DNA of 64,000 nt from Bacteroidota bacterium (GCA_013696965.1 JACCXN010000091.1:124001-188000), one strand, 5' to 3'. Shown: positions 1-9,825, counted from the stretch's first letter. Notes: generated from the letters alone by a model not told the origin. Numbers and translations: made by a program.

Positions 1-403
1 CCACATTGGAAAAAACACAAAAAGCATTATTATTTCCAAAGGAATTTCTGCCGGAAATAGCAATAATTCCTACAGGGGATTGGTAAAAATTCAAAAAAGT
101 GCAGAAAATGCAAGAAATTTCTCCCAGTGTGATTCATTGTTAATGGGTGATAAATGTGGAGCGCATACCTTTCCTTATATAGAAGTTGCTAATAAATCCT
201 CTAAAGTGGAACATGAGGCAACTACATCTAAAATAGGAGAAGATCAAATATTTTATTGCAATCAAAGAGGAATTGCAACTGAAAAGGCTGTAAGTTTAAT
301 TGTAAACGGTTACTGTAAAGATGTGTTAAATCAATTGCCAATGGAATTTGCTGTAGAAGCTCAAAAATTACTTGCCATTTCTTTGGAAGGCAGTGTCGGT
401 TAA
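1..403 (+). CDS. sufB: SufB, Fe-S cluster scaffold subunit (3' end only)
   Basis: The reading frame is open from base 2, so the gene begins before the window and only the last 133 residues are present. SufB is the scaffold subunit of the cytoplasmic SufBCD complex that builds Fe-S clusters. Family hallmarks are visible: the segment [14 protein letters not shown] with the conserved cysteine, and [14 protein letters not shown] with the conserved His-Glu pair, followed by the usual short helical tail. It is the first visible gene of a SUF operon; sufC starts about 117 bases downstream on the same strand. An internal TTG at base 80 is not the real start, because typical SufB sequence continues upstream of it. 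Identification is secure from the motifs and from the sufCDS genes that follow. Confidence 0.95.
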   Translation, partial: HIGKNTKSIIISKGISAGNSNNSYRGLVKIQKSAENARNFSQCDSLLMGDKCGAHTFPYIEVANKSSKVEHEATTSKIGEDQIFYCNQRGIATEKAVSLIVNGYCKDVLNQLPMEFAVEAQKLLAISLEGSVG

Positions 404-520
404 AGAAAAAGTGAATAGATTAACCAGAACTATTTTAATAGATAAAAATAATATTATTTAAAAAGTAAATAATTGAAATCCTAAAGCAAATTCAATTATC
501 AACTTTAAACGCTAAAAAAG

Positions 521-1291
521 ATGTTAAAAATTACAAATTTAGAAGCCTCCATAAATGGAAAGCAAATCCTTAAAGGTTTAAACTTAGAAATTAAAGCAGG
601 TGAGATACATGCCATTATGGGGCCTAATGGTTCTGGAAAAAGCACGCTTGCTTCCGTTCTTGCTGGAAGAGAAGATTATGAAATTACCGGGGGAGAAATT
701 ACCTTCAATGGAAAAGATTTATTGGAAATGGCTCCGGAGGAAAGAGCAAGAGAAGGGGTGTTTTTAGCTTTTCAATATCCTGTGGAAATTCCAGGAGTTA
801 GCAATATAAATTTTTTAAAAACAGCTATCAATGAAATTCGTGAACATAAAGGACTTGAGCCTATAAGTGCAAAGGATTTCCTTGCAATGGTTAAAGAAAA
901 ACAGAAATTAGTTGAATTTGATGCCAAACTTACCAAACGCTCCGTTAATGAGGGCTTTTCGGGTGGAGAAAAAAAACGAAATGAAATTTTTCAGATGGCT
1001 ATGCTTGAACCTAAATTTTCAATCCTTGATGAAACAGACTCAGGACTTGATATTGATGCTTTGAGAATTGTTGCAAATGGTGTAAACAAATTGCGTTCAA
1101 AGGACAATGCTGTTGTTTTAATTACCCATTATCAAAGGCTTTTAGATTATATCGTTCCTGATTTTGTACATGTGCTTTACAATGGGAAAATTGTTAAATC
1201 AGGTGGCAAAGAATTGGCCCTGGAACTTGAAGAAAAAGGATATGATTGGATTAAAGAAGAAGCTGCTCAATTTAACATGAAAATTAGCTGA
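521..1291 (+). CDS. sufC: SufC, ABC-type ATPase of the SufBCD complex
   Basis: This 256-residue cytoplasmic ATPase powers the SufBCD scaffold. Walker A is GPNGSGKST at residues 34-42, the signature is FSGGE at 146-150, Walker B is at 166-172 (FSILDET), and the switch histidine is in ITHYQR near 203. The Walker B region reads [12 protein letters not shown], which is typical of SufC and distinguishes it from transport ABC ATPases. Length matches the family (about 250). It begins with ATG and sits between sufB and sufD on the same strand. Nothing looks damaged. Confidence 0.97.
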   Translation: MLKITNLEASINGKQILKGLNLEIKAGEIHAIMGPNGSGKSTLASVLAGREDYEITGGEITFNGKDLLEMAPEERAREGVFLAFQYPVEIPGVSNINFLKTAINEIREHKGLEPISAKDFLAMVKEKQKLVEFDAKLTKRSVNEGFSGGEKKRNEIFQMAMLEPKFSILDETDSGLDIDALRIVANGVNKLRSKDNAVVLITHYQRLLDYIVPDFVHVLYNGKIVKSGGKELALELEEKGYDWIKEEAAQFNMKIS

Positions 1292-1365
1292 TTGAATTTA
1301 AAGTTAAATTGACTTCTACATCTTGTTTTTAGGGGTGTAAAAGCTTAGAAATTAAAGTATATTAA

Positions 1366-2673
1366 ATGGAAACAACAACAGCAATAAATCCCAGGGATAA
1401 ATTCATAAAACAACTTTCTGGTCTTGAATTTAATGATCAGGAAATTTATCTTGCAAATATCCGTAAGCAAGCCAAGGAAGCTTATCACACATTGGATTTC
1501 CCAACCTCCAGAACTGAGGATTGGAAGTATACTAAAGTAACTGGAATTGTTAAAAATGAATTTCAGGCTTTACCTTCAAATGTTCCAGTTGATATTAAAC
1601 CCTATTTGCTTGATGGTGCGGATAAAAACCGCCTGGTATTTGTAAATGGTTTTTTTAGAAAAGATCTTTCTGTTATCGGCACATTACCTGGTCAGCTGAT
1701 TATAGAAAACATTACAAATGCTGCCGATTTACATCCAGAATTATTTAATAACTATTTTGCCCGTTTTGCCGATTTCAAATCAACTATTTTCACCTCATTA
1801 AATACGGCATTTTTTACTGGGGGGGCTTTTATTTTTATTGCAGATAAAGCTATTATTGAAAACCCAATTCATGTTATTCACCTAATTGTTGGAGACAATG
1901 TAATTTCCCAACCAAGAAATCTCATTATATCAGGAAAGAGTTCCCAGGCAAACGTTATTTACACCTTTGATACAATTCATTCCAAACTTGCATTTACAAA
2001 TGTTGTAACAGAAATATATGTAAAAGAAAATGCACACCTTACTTTGGATAAGGTGCAAAATGAAAACTATGAAACTTCGCATATTGCAACTGAACAGGTT
2101 TACCAGGAAGCAGACAGCAATTTTACCATAAATACAGTAACAATAAATGGTGCCCTTGTTAGAAACAACCTGAATATAGTGGTTGATGCTGAAAACTGTG
2201 AATCAAATCTAAATGGCTTGTACCTTCCTCAGGGGAACCAACATGTGGATAACCATACTTTAGTTGATCATCGAAAAGCTCATTGTCAAAGTAATGAGTT
2301 GTATAAAGGAGTTATGAGTGATCAATCAACAGGAGTGTTTAATGGGAAAGTATTTGTAAGGCAGGATGCACAAAAGACTAACGCTTTCCAATCAAATAAA
2401 AACATTTTGTTAAGTGATGATGCATCAATCAACTCTAAACCTGAACTTGAAATATATGCCGATGATGTAAAATGCAGCCATGGCTCAACTACCGGACAAA
2501 TGGATGAAGAAGGTATTTTTTACCTGCGTTCAAGAGGTATTGGTGAGGCAAATGCTATTAACTTAATGATGAATGCTTTTGTTTCAGATGTTATTAATAA
2601 GATTAAATGCCTGCCACTTAAGGAAAAAGTAGAATTATTATTGGATAAAAGATTAAACAAAAATAAAAATTGA
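1366..2673 (+). CDS. sufD: SufD, Fe-S cluster assembly scaffold subunit
   Basis: SufD (435 residues) pairs with SufB and SufC to form the cluster-building complex. The C-terminal half carries the SufBD beta-helix core, including YADDVKCSHGSTTGQMDEEG, whose histidine is conserved in SufD and implicated in iron acquisition. The N-terminal third has the FPTSRTEDWKYT segment usual for SufD. The start is the ATG 74 bases after sufC. Its stop codon overlaps the TTG start of sufS by four bases (TTGA), which points to translational coupling. Confidence 0.95.
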   Translation: METTTAINPRDKFIKQLSGLEFNDQEIYLANIRKQAKEAYHTLDFPTSRTEDWKYTKVTGIVKNEFQALPSNVPVDIKPYLLDGADKNRLVFVNGFFRKDLSVIGTLPGQLIIENITNAADLHPELFNNYFARFADFKSTIFTSLNTAFFTGGAFIFIADKAIIENPIHVIHLIVGDNVISQPRNLIISGKSSQANVIYTFDTIHSKLAFTNVVTEIYVKENAHLTLDKVQNENYETSHIATEQVYQEADSNFTINTVTINGALVRNNLNIVVDAENCESNLNGLYLPQGNQHVDNHTLVDHRKAHCQSNELYKGVMSDQSTGVFNGKVFVRQDAQKTNAFQSNKNILLSDDASINSKPELEIYADDVKCSHGSTTGQMDEEGIFYLRSRGIGEANAINLMMNAFVSDVINKIKCLPLKEKVELLLDKRLNKNKN

Positions 2674-3923
2674 AAGAACAAAGTGGAAATAGTGCAACCT
2701 TTAAAGGTTTGGACATTGAAAAAACACGTAAGGATTTTCCAATTCTATCCACTTTGGTTAATGGCAAACCTCTGGTTTATCTTGACAATGCAGCAACGTC
2801 ACAAAAGCCTCAACAGGTTATAGATGTAATTACAAACTATTATACTAAACAAAACAGTAACATTCACAGGGGTGTTCACTATTTAAGCCAGTGCGCAACC
2901 GAAGCCTTTGAAGATTCCCGTGAAAAAATTCGTGCTTTTATTAATGCTCCCCAGGCTAAACAGATTATTTTTACAAAAGGCACCACAGATGCTATTAATT
3001 TAATCGCTACAGGTTATGGCAGAAAATTTATAGGAAAAGGTGACCAGGTGATTATTTCAGCAATGGAGCATCATTCAAATATTGTTCCCTGGCAAATGCT
3101 TTGCGAGGAAAAACAGGCTAGTCTTAAAATTATTCCTATCAATGAAAAAGGAGAGATAATTTTTGAAGCGTTTGAAAAGATGCTTAATCCAAAAGTTAAA
3201 TTAATTTCTATTTGCCATGTTTCAAATGCTTTGGGAACTATAAATCCTGTAAAAGAAATTATTCAAAAAGCTCATGAATTTAATATTCCTGTGGTGATTG
3301 ACGGTGCTCAGGCAGTTCATTTCATGAAAGTAGATGTACAGGAACTGGATTGTGATTTCTATGCCTTTTCTGGTCATAAAATGTTTGGCCCTACTGGAAT
3401 TGGAATTTTGTACGGAAAAGAAGCTTTGCTTAATGAAATGAACCCCTACCAAGGCGGAGGAGATATGATAAAAACAGTATCTTTTGAAAAGACTATTTAC
3501 AATGAAATTCCGCATAAATTTGAGGCCGGCACCCCAAACATTGAAGCAGGAATAGCACTTGGAGCAGCTATCGATTATATCAATTCTATTGGCATTGAAA
3601 ACATTCATGCACAGGAGAAAGAATTGCTCGAATATGCCACAAAAAAATTAACTGCAATTGAAGGACTCCAAATAATTGGAAGGGCGAAAGAAAAATCAGG
3701 CGTTATTTCTTTTATTGTAAATGGCCTTCACCCATACGACATTGGAGTGATATTGGACAAATTAGGAATTGCAATACGCACAGGCCATCATTGCACACAA
3801 CCCTTAATGGAACGTTTAAATTTACCTGGAACTGCACGTGCTTCCTTCGCTTTTTACAATACCATAAATGAAGTGGATACGTTAGTTAAAGGAATAGAAA
3901 AAGCAATACAAATGTTAAAATAA
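2670..3923 (+). CDS. sufS: SufS, cysteine desulfurase
   Basis: This PLP-dependent enzyme removes sulfur from cysteine for the SUF pathway and passes it to SufE. The PLP lysine is Lys237 in FSGHKMFGPTG, and the persulfide cysteine is Cys375 in RTGHHCTQPLM, both counted from the TTG at 2670. AMEHHSNIVPW carries the cofactor-stacking histidine. There is no ATG at the 5' end. TTG at 2670 overlaps the sufD stop. A second in-frame TTG at 2709 would begin MDIEKTRKDFPIL, close to where many homologues start, so the true start is uncertain between these two. At 417 residues it is slightly longer than the usual 405-410, which fits the later start somewhat better. Confidence 0.94.
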   Translation: MKEQSGNSATFKGLDIEKTRKDFPILSTLVNGKPLVYLDNAATSQKPQQVIDVITNYYTKQNSNIHRGVHYLSQCATEAFEDSREKIRAFINAPQAKQIIFTKGTTDAINLIATGYGRKFIGKGDQVIISAMEHHSNIVPWQMLCEEKQASLKIIPINEKGEIIFEAFEKMLNPKVKLISICHVSNALGTINPVKEIIQKAHEFNIPVVIDGAQAVHFMKVDVQELDCDFYAFSGHKMFGPTGIGILYGKEALLNEMNPYQGGGDMIKTVSFEKTIYNEIPHKFEAGTPNIEAGIALGAAIDYINSIGIENIHAQEKELLEYATKKLTAIEGLQIIGRAKEKSGVISFIVNGLHPYDIGVILDKLGIAIRTGHHCTQPLMERLNLPGTARASFAFYNTINEVDTLVKGIEKAIQMLK

Positions 3924-3954
3924 GGGGAAGCTTACCCTTTAAAAAGAATTGGAA

Positions 3955-4365
3955 ATGTCTATAAATGAAATACAGCAGGAGATAATTGAGGAGTTTTCCT
4001 TTTTTGAGGATTGGATGGAAAAATATGAACACATTATTGATCTTGGAAAATCCTTACCCTTGATTAAAGATGAATTTAAAACTGAAGAAAGGCTGATAAA
4101 AGGGTGTCAATCCAGGGTATGGCTTCATTCTGAGATGAAAGATGGAAAGCTCGTTTTTTATGCAGATAGTGATGCAATTATTACCAAAGGGTTAATTGGT
4201 TTAATGGTTAGGGTTCTTTCCAATCAAAAACCTGAAGAAATAGTAAATGCAGATTTGTATTTTATTGATAAGATTAATTTAAAAGAACATCTGTCTCCAA
4301 CCCGTTCAAATGGATTGCTTTCAATGGTTAAGCAAATGAAGATGGATGCTCTCGTTAGACAGTAA
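3955..4365 (+). CDS. sufE: SufE, sulfur acceptor for SufS
   Basis: This small cytoplasmic protein takes the persulfide from SufS and hands it to SufB. Starting at the ATG at 3955 gives 136 residues and puts the acceptor cysteine at position 51 (IKGCQSRVW), the same number as in E. coli SufE. A TTG two codons upstream (3949) keeps the frame open, but the ATG is preferred. It follows sufS by about 31 bases in the SUF operon. Confidence 0.94.
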   Translation: MSINEIQQEIIEEFSFFEDWMEKYEHIIDLGKSLPLIKDEFKTEERLIKGCQSRVWLHSEMKDGKLVFYADSDAIITKGLIGLMVRVLSNQKPEEIVNADLYFIDKINLKEHLSPTRSNGLLSMVKQMKMDALVRQ

Positions 4366-4411
4366 ATAAACAAGTTTATAGGTCTTAAAACCTACTTATT
4401 GAAGAAACAAA

Positions 4412-4729
4412 ATGATTACAGATAGGAAACAATTAGAAAAAATGATTATTGAGGCCATAAAAACAGTTTATGACCCGGAAATTCCTGTTGATGTTTATGA
4501 ACTTGGTTTAATCTACGAAATCAATATCAATGACGAGGCCAATGTGGATATTAAAATGACGCTCACTTCTCCTTCTTGCCCGGCAGCGGAAGAATTGCCC
4601 GGTGAAGTGGAACTTAAAACCAAACAGGTTCCTGGTGTTACCAATGCAGCAGTTACAATAGTTTTCGATCCGCCCTGGGAAAAAAGCATGATGAGTGAGG
4701 AAGCTCAACTTGAGTTGGGTTTTATGTAA
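4412..4729 (+). CDS. DUF59/MIP18-family Fe-S assembly protein (SufT-like)
   Basis: This 105-residue protein belongs to the DUF59/MIP18 family. It shows the family's opening (VYDPEIPVDVYELGLIYEI) and the conserved cysteine motif (TSPSCPAAEELPGEVE). Family members act as auxiliary factors in Fe-S cluster assembly or delivery, such as SufT in bacteria and CIA2 in eukaryotes; the exact role here is inferred. It lies 46 bases after sufE, and in Bacteroidota it is a standard member of the SUF operon. ATG start. Confidence 0.9.
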   Translation: MITDRKQLEKMIIEAIKTVYDPEIPVDVYELGLIYEININDEANVDIKMTLTSPSCPAAEELPGEVELKTKQVPGVTNAAVTIVFDPPWEKSMMSEEAQLELGFM

Positions 4730-4779
4730 AATTTTTATCCCTCAAGCTCCCATAAATACAGAAATTAGATTATTAAACA

Positions 4780-5292
4780 ATGGATAAAGAATTGGAAATA
4801 GAAAACAAAGTTGATAAAAGTGGATTAATCACTTTAAACCTTGAGGATTTTTATCCTCAAGGTGATCGCATTTTGTTTGATATTAAAGAATGTCTTTATC
4901 AGGGAATAATTCTAAAGGAGAAAGAATTCAGGGAATTTATTAAAAACCACAATTGGGACAAGTATCAAAACAAATTCGTAGCTATATATTGTTCAGCCGA
5001 TGCAATAGTTCCAACCTGGGCATACATGCTTTTAACCGCTGAATTGGAACCTTTTGCAAGCAAACTTGTTTTTGGTGATTTACACCTTCTTGAAACAGTG
5101 TTGTTCCTGGATGCATTAAAAAACCTTGAAATTCCAAAATATAAAGATGAGCGGGTAATTATAAAAGGTTGTTCCAAATTTCCTGTTCCACCCTCTGCTT
5201 ATGTAGAACTTACCAGGCTTTTGAGGCCTGTTGCAAAAAGTATAATGTTTGGTGAGGCTTGTTCCACTGTACCTATATACAAGAAAAAATAA
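4780..5292 (+). CDS. DUF2480 family protein, last gene of the SUF operon
   Basis: I recognise this 170-residue protein as a DUF2480 member, a family without an established biochemical function that is found mainly in Bacteroidota. It has no signal peptide or membrane segment, so it should be cytoplasmic. Visible features are FYPQGDRILFDIKECLYQG near the N terminus, a VAIYCSADAIVPTWAYMLL segment, and a C-terminal FGEACSTVPI segment. Three cysteines lie at Cys-Ser positions (YCSAD, GCSKF, ACSTV). It sits 50 bases after the DUF59 gene on the same strand and is followed by the convergent corA. Its position suggests a role connected with Fe-S assembly, but this is inference from context only. Confidence 0.85.
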   Translation: MDKELEIENKVDKSGLITLNLEDFYPQGDRILFDIKECLYQGIILKEKEFREFIKNHNWDKYQNKFVAIYCSADAIVPTWAYMLLTAELEPFASKLVFGDLHLLETVLFLDALKNLEIPKYKDERVIIKGCSKFPVPPSAYVELTRLLRPVAKSIMFGEACSTVPIYKKK

Positions 5293-5340
5293 ATTGATAC
5301 ACCTTCACATCTGATTCCTGGCCTTTACCAGAATCTTGAA

Positions 5341-6405
5341 TCACATCCAGTTTTTTCGCTTAAAATAAAGCAATAAAGATAAACCAACAATTATCATAAT
5401 TCCCCACACAGTATAGTACCCATATTCCCAGTCTAATTCAGGCATCACTCTAAAATTCATTCCATATACTCCCACAAGAAAGGTTAGAGGAATAAAAATT
5501 GTGGCAATAATCGTAAGGGTTTTCATAACATCATTCTGGCGGTTGCTTATACTGCTCATATAAATATCCAGTATACTTGATAGCATTTCCCGGTAGGTAT
5601 CAATTGAGTCCATTACCTGAATAGTATGGTCATAAACGTCTTTAATAAATACCCGGGTATGAGCACTAACAATTGTCATGTCATTATTCATAAGGGAATT
5701 TAATACTTCCCTTAAAGGCCAAATGTTTTTTCGAAGCAAAATAAAATCTCTTTTCAGTCTATTTATCTCATACAATAATTCAATAGATGGATCATCTAAA
5801 ACTTTTTCCTCAAGCATTTCAATTTTATTGCCTAATTGTTCCAAAACAAGGTAAAACCGGTCAACTATAACATCCAGCAGAGCATAAGCAAGATAATCAG
5901 TTCCTGACTTTCTGATTTTTCCTTTTCCTGCTTCCAAACGCAATCTTACAGGATCAAATACATCACCTTCAAGTTCCTGAAAAGAAATTATAAATTCCTG
6001 ATTGAAAATAATACTTACCTGTTCATGGATAACCTCGTCTTTAATCGTATCAAAATTAATCATATTTAACACTAAAAAGAGGTAGTTTTCGCCCTCTTCC
6101 AACTTTGGTCTCTGACCTAAATGAAGAATATCTTCAACAAACAAAGGATGAATTTTATAGGAAGAACAAATTTGGTCTACAATGGAAGTATTAAGGCCAT
6201 TGATATTGATCCAAACAGAACCTTTTTTACTGCTTAGTAATTTTTCAAGATCTGATGGATTTACCAATTCCTTTTTTTCAAGAATGTCTTCCCCATAACA
6301 ATAGGCAGAAATGGAATAGTTTTCAGAAGAAGTTGTAATATGGTCGATAGAACCAGGTGAAAGCCCGATTCTTTTACGGTTATACCTGCGTGTGAATTTA
6401 GCCAT
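5341..6405 (-). CDS. corA: CorA-type magnesium/cobalt transporter
   Basis: This 354-residue inner-membrane divalent cation channel has a large cytoplasmic N-terminal domain with long helices, followed by two transmembrane helices at the C terminus. The signature GMN tripeptide is at about residues 316-318 (VGVYGMNF) in the loop after the first helix, and the protein ends with the basic tail KRKNWM. Length is normal for the family. The gene converges with the SUF operon, and about 217 bases separate its start from the end of nadD. Mg2+ is the usual substrate; Co2+ or Ni2+ transport cannot be excluded. Confidence 0.95.
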   Translation of the reverse strand: MAKFTRRYNRKRIGLSPGSIDHITTSSENYSISAYCYGEDILEKKELVNPSDLEKLLSSKKGSVWININGLNTSIVDQICSSYKIHPLFVEDILHLGQRPKLEEGENYLFLVLNMINFDTIKDEVIHEQVSIIFNQEFIISFQELEGDVFDPVRLRLEAGKGKIRKSGTDYLAYALLDVIVDRFYLVLEQLGNKIEMLEEKVLDDPSIELLYEINRLKRDFILLRKNIWPLREVLNSLMNNDMTIVSAHTRVFIKDVYDHTIQVMDSIDTYREMLSSILDIYMSSISNRQNDVMKTLTIIATIFIPLTFLVGVYGMNFRVMPELDWEYGYYTVWGIMIIVGLSLLLYFKRKNWM

Positions 6406-6622
6406 GGCCTAAAGTTATTAAATTATGAGTACAAAGAATTGTTTAACAGAAATCAAGGTTTTTACCTCATAAAATTCAAAGTAAATGCTTGTAGGAATTG
6501 ATTTAATTGCATCTTCTCAAATAAATGAAGAGAGTTAAAGTGTAAAGGCTAACTCTGTGGCTATAATAAGCCCAATTTATAGGGGTTTATTTACCTGTAG
6601 AAAATTAACCAAAGGGTTAAAA

Positions 6623-7198
6623 TTATTTTTTATAAAAATTCATTTCATCTATGTAATGCCGGGCAGGTTCGGGTATCATATACCTTACATCTTTTTTATT
6701 TTTAATTGCTGCACGTATGAAACTTGAAGATAATTCAATTAAGGGTGCCTCAATGAGATGGATTTTTTTATGATCCTTCAAAGTGCTTTCGTTGGGTTCT
6801 ACTCGTGGATAAACGTAAAGTTCACATTGCTGGAGAATTTGCTCGTAATTCTTCCATTTGTGGAAATTAACAAGGTTATCAGTTCCAACAATAAGAGCGA
6901 AATCATTTTTAGGATATTTTTCATTTAAATAAGTAAGAGTATCAATCGTATAAGAAGGCTGAGGAAGCTTAAATTCTATGTCACTAGCCTTGAGTTTAGG
7001 ATTGTCTCCAATTGCCAGCCTCACCATTTCCAATCGATGATGCTCATCCAACAATGTTTTTTTTATTTTAAGGGGATTGTGAGGAGAAACAACAAACCAA
7101 ACTTGTTTTAGGTCAGTATATTCAGCCATGTAATTTGCAAGGATCATATGCCCCACATGCACAGGATTAAAAGAACCAAAAAACAAACCTATTTTCAA
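6623..7198 (-). CDS. nadD: Nicotinate-nucleotide adenylyltransferase NadD
   Basis: This enzyme adenylates nicotinate mononucleotide to deamido-NAD in NAD synthesis. It is 191 residues, the usual length. The nucleotidyltransferase motif is at the N terminus (GSFNPVHVGHM), and the second nucleotide-binding motif is near the C terminus (SSSFIRAAIKNKKDVRYMIP). The start is 5 bases after the stop of the upstream M42 peptidase gene, so the two are probably co-transcribed. A short inverted repeat just beyond the stop (TTAACC/GGTTAA at 6606-6620) has no strong U tract and is not called as a terminator. Confidence 0.95.
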   Translation of the reverse strand: MKIGLFFGSFNPVHVGHMILANYMAEYTDLKQVWFVVSPHNPLKIKKTLLDEHHRLEMVRLAIGDNPKLKASDIEFKLPQPSYTIDTLTYLNEKYPKNDFALIVGTDNLVNFHKWKNYEQILQQCELYVYPRVEPNESTLKDHKKIHLIEAPLIELSSSFIRAAIKNKKDVRYMIPEPARHYIDEMNFYKK

Positions 7199-7203
7199 AG
7201 TAA

Positions 7204-8277
7204 TTACAATTTCCAGTTGTAGGTATCAATATCAACAAGACATGCTTTTAAAAGATCAATACAACCTCTAATGTCTTCCCTATTTGCAGTTTCTATAACC
7301 TGGTGAATATGTCTTGTAGGAATCGAAATGGCTCCAGCAATAGCTCCACCAGCAGTATTTCTTTGCATTCCAGCTGTATCGGTACCTCCGGCAGGTAAAA
7401 TTTCAGTTTGAAATTTTATTTGGTGTTTAGCCGCAGTTTTTTTCATAAAATCTACCATTCTAAAATCACAGATAGTTGATGAATCCATAATTTTAATTGC
7501 AGCACCACAACCAAGTTTGGTTATATTTTCATGATCCTTTGCTCCTGGTACATCATAGGCAATGGTTGTATCTAATCCAAAACCAAAATCAGGCTGAATC
7601 TGAAGGGCAGAAGCAAAAACACCACGTAAGCCTACCTCCTCCTGAACAGTAAATACTGCATAAATATCATAGGGAGTTTCTTTGAGTTCACGCAATACTT
7701 CAATAAGAATATATACGGATACTCTATTATCAATGGACTTGCAATTAACGCAATCGCCCATTTCTATGAGTTCTCTTTCTCGGGAAATTGTATCACCAAC
7801 TGTTACAATTTTCTCCACCTCTTCCCTCTTCATCCCTAAATCAATGAAAAAATCCTCAATTTTAACAGGTTTACCCCGCTCATCCTGAGACATAATATGA
7901 ACTGGTTTCGAGCCCATTACCCCAATTACATCTTTTTTTCCATGCACTATTACCCTTTGAGCTGTAAGTGTTTTTGGGTCAAAACCACCAAGTGTATGAA
8001 ATCTTAAAAAACCATTCTTATCAATGTGAGTAGTAATAAAACCTATCTCATCCATATGGGCTGCAATCATTACCTTTTTAGCAGGTTTCCCTTTGGTAAC
8101 TTTTCCTTTTTTATAGGCTGTTACATTTCCCATGTTATCTACACTGATCTTATCAGCCAGATCTTTTATTTCACGTAAAACAACTGCACGTATTCTTTGT
8201 TCATATCCAGGAACACCAGGAGTTTCACAAATTTCCTTTAATAATTTAATATTTAAATCCTTACTTTTCTTTTTCAT
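7204..8277 (-). CDS. M42 family metallo-aminopeptidase (glutamyl aminopeptidase/endoglucanase-type)
   Basis: This is a 357-residue cytoplasmic di-metal aminopeptidase of family M42. Metal and catalytic residues are visible in order: the His-x-Asp of IAAHMDEIGFI, the aspartate of GLDTTIAYD, the Glu-Glu pair of VQEEVGLRG, and the late histidine of PTRHIHQVIE. Members trim N-terminal residues from peptides and often form large dodecameric shells. It is the upstream partner of nadD (5-base gap). A 121-base gap separates it from pyk upstream, so it probably has its own promoter. Substrate preference cannot be read from the sequence. Confidence 0.92.
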   Translation of the reverse strand: MKKKSKDLNIKLLKEICETPGVPGYEQRIRAVVLREIKDLADKISVDNMGNVTAYKKGKVTKGKPAKKVMIAAHMDEIGFITTHIDKNGFLRFHTLGGFDPKTLTAQRVIVHGKKDVIGVMGSKPVHIMSQDERGKPVKIEDFFIDLGMKREEVEKIVTVGDTISRERELIEMGDCVNCKSIDNRVSVYILIEVLRELKETPYDIYAVFTVQEEVGLRGVFASALQIQPDFGFGLDTTIAYDVPGAKDHENITKLGCGAAIKIMDSSTICDFRMVDFMKKTAAKHQIKFQTEILPAGGTDTAGMQRNTAGGAIAGAISIPTRHIHQVIETANREDIRGCIDLLKACLVDIDTYNWKL

Positions 8278-8398
8278 CTGTATCTAGTTTGTCTTTTAAC
8301 AACCCTATTATATTCATTCCTGGTTGCGTACAGGCTTGAGCATGTCTATTTCAAATCAGTATTACTAAAAAATGTTCTTATGTTTAATTTTATGTTAT

Positions 8399-9823
8399 TT
8401 ATTCAACATAAGAAAGCTTCATCATATTTGTTTTTCCTTTTTCTGTTATAGGCATACTTGCCAGATTTATAAAATAATCTCCCTGTTTTAAGAGCCCTTC
8501 TTTTCTCAAAAGGTATTTTATATCGGCAATGGTATGATCCGTACTTATGTACTTATCGTAGTAAAATCCTCTAACTCCCCAAATAAGACTAAGGGTATTT
8601 AACAAAGAATGATTGCTGGTAAAAACAAAAATACTTGCTTTTGGCCTGTAACTGGATACTTTGATTGCTGTATAACCAGAATGAGTCATTGTTATAATGG
8701 CTTTTGCTTTTATGTGCTCTGCTAAATGACATGCACTATGGCAAATTGTATCTGTAGAGAGTCTTTCAATATTTATTTCAGGTTCAAGATTACGGTTAAA
8801 TACATCACCGTGTGTTTCAACATTACTTATTATCTTATTTGCAGCTTCAATAACCTTTACCGGAAAAATACCAACAGATGTTTCTCCGCTTAACATAATG
8901 GCATCTGCTCCATCAATAACTGAATTTGCAACATCATTTACCTCAGCCCTGGTAGGTGAAACATTAGTAATCATTGATTCCATCATTTGGGTGGCAATAA
9001 TAATAGGCTTTGCAGCCTTTATACATTCCCTTACCAACATCTTTTGTATAAGTGGCACACTTTCCATGGGTACCTCCACACCTAAGTCACCACGCGCTAC
9101 CATTACCGCATCGGCTTCCTTAATAATATTATCAATATCATCAATTGCCTCTGGTTTTTCTATTTTGGCTACAACCCTTGATGTCTTGTTATTAAGTGCA
9201 ATAATGTTTTTTAATTCAATAATATCACTAGCCGAGCGAACGAAAGAAAGTCCAATCCATTCAATATTATTTTCAAGAGCAAAATCAAGATCCCGTAAAT
9301 CTTTTTCAGTAAGACATGGAAGGGATACTTTGGTATTGGGCAGGTTTACTCCTTTTTTAGATGACAAAGTACCTCCATGTACAATATGAGTACGCACTTG
9401 GTCTATTCCATTTGTTTCAATAACCCTTAAAATCAACTTTCCATCATCAAGCATTACAATTTCACCCGGACGAACATCCTGAGGAAATTGGGGATAGGTT
9501 ATATAAACCTTATTAACATTACCTATTAATTTTTCCGTAGTAATAATAAGTTCATTTCCTGAAATTAATTCAGCACTTCCATTTTCCATCATCCCTATAC
9601 GGAGCTTTGGACCTTGTAAATCAGCCAGGATTGCAGTATGCACCCACAGCTCCTTGTTAATTTCTTTTATGAATTTAATTACCTGTAAATGATCCTCATG
9701 ACTGCCATGTGAAAAGTTTATCCTGCACACATCAACACCAGCAATAATCAATGCCTTTAACATCTCTTTTGAAGAAGAAGCAGGCCCAATTGTAGCTATA
9801 ATTTTTGTTCTGTTTGTATTCAT
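8399..9823 (-). CDS. pyk: Pyruvate kinase
   Basis: This 474-residue glycolytic enzyme makes pyruvate and ATP from phosphoenolpyruvate and ADP. Recognisable blocks are TKIIATIGPASSS at the start, INFSHGSHEDH, the active-site lysine in VVAKIEKPEAIDDID, the ARGDLGVEVP segment, and the SGETSVGIFPVKVI segment. The C-terminal domain is complete. It is the last gene of a minus-strand cluster (acpP, fabF, rnc, IPExxxVDY, pyk), starting 2 bases after its neighbour's stop. A 163-codon open frame on the opposite strand (8898-9389) is an antisense shadow. Confidence 0.97.
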   Translation of the reverse strand: MNTNRTKIIATIGPASSSKEMLKALIIAGVDVCRINFSHGSHEDHLQVIKFIKEINKELWVHTAILADLQGPKLRIGMMENGSAELISGNELIITTEKLIGNVNKVYITYPQFPQDVRPGEIVMLDDGKLILRVIETNGIDQVRTHIVHGGTLSSKKGVNLPNTKVSLPCLTEKDLRDLDFALENNIEWIGLSFVRSASDIIELKNIIALNNKTSRVVAKIEKPEAIDDIDNIIKEADAVMVARGDLGVEVPMESVPLIQKMLVRECIKAAKPIIIATQMMESMITNVSPTRAEVNDVANSVIDGADAIMLSGETSVGIFPVKVIEAANKIISNVETHGDVFNRNLEPEINIERLSTDTICHSACHLAEHIKAKAIITMTHSGYTAIKVSSYRPKASIFVFTSNHSLLNTLSLIWGVRGFYYDKYISTDHTIADIKYLLRKEGLLKQGDYFINLASMPITEKGKTNMMKLSYVE

Positions 9824-9825
9824 TA

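Noticed and set aside
5312-5334. Hairpin GATTC(C)TGG / CCAGAATC between the DUF2480 gene and corA
   Set aside because: The stem has a bulge and neither side is followed by a U tract, so it is not called as a terminator, although the convergent position is suggestive.
8898-9389. A 163-codon plus-strand open frame opposite pyk
   Set aside because: It is the antisense shadow of a highly conserved gene; its translation is low-complexity (Ser/Ile/Thr-rich).
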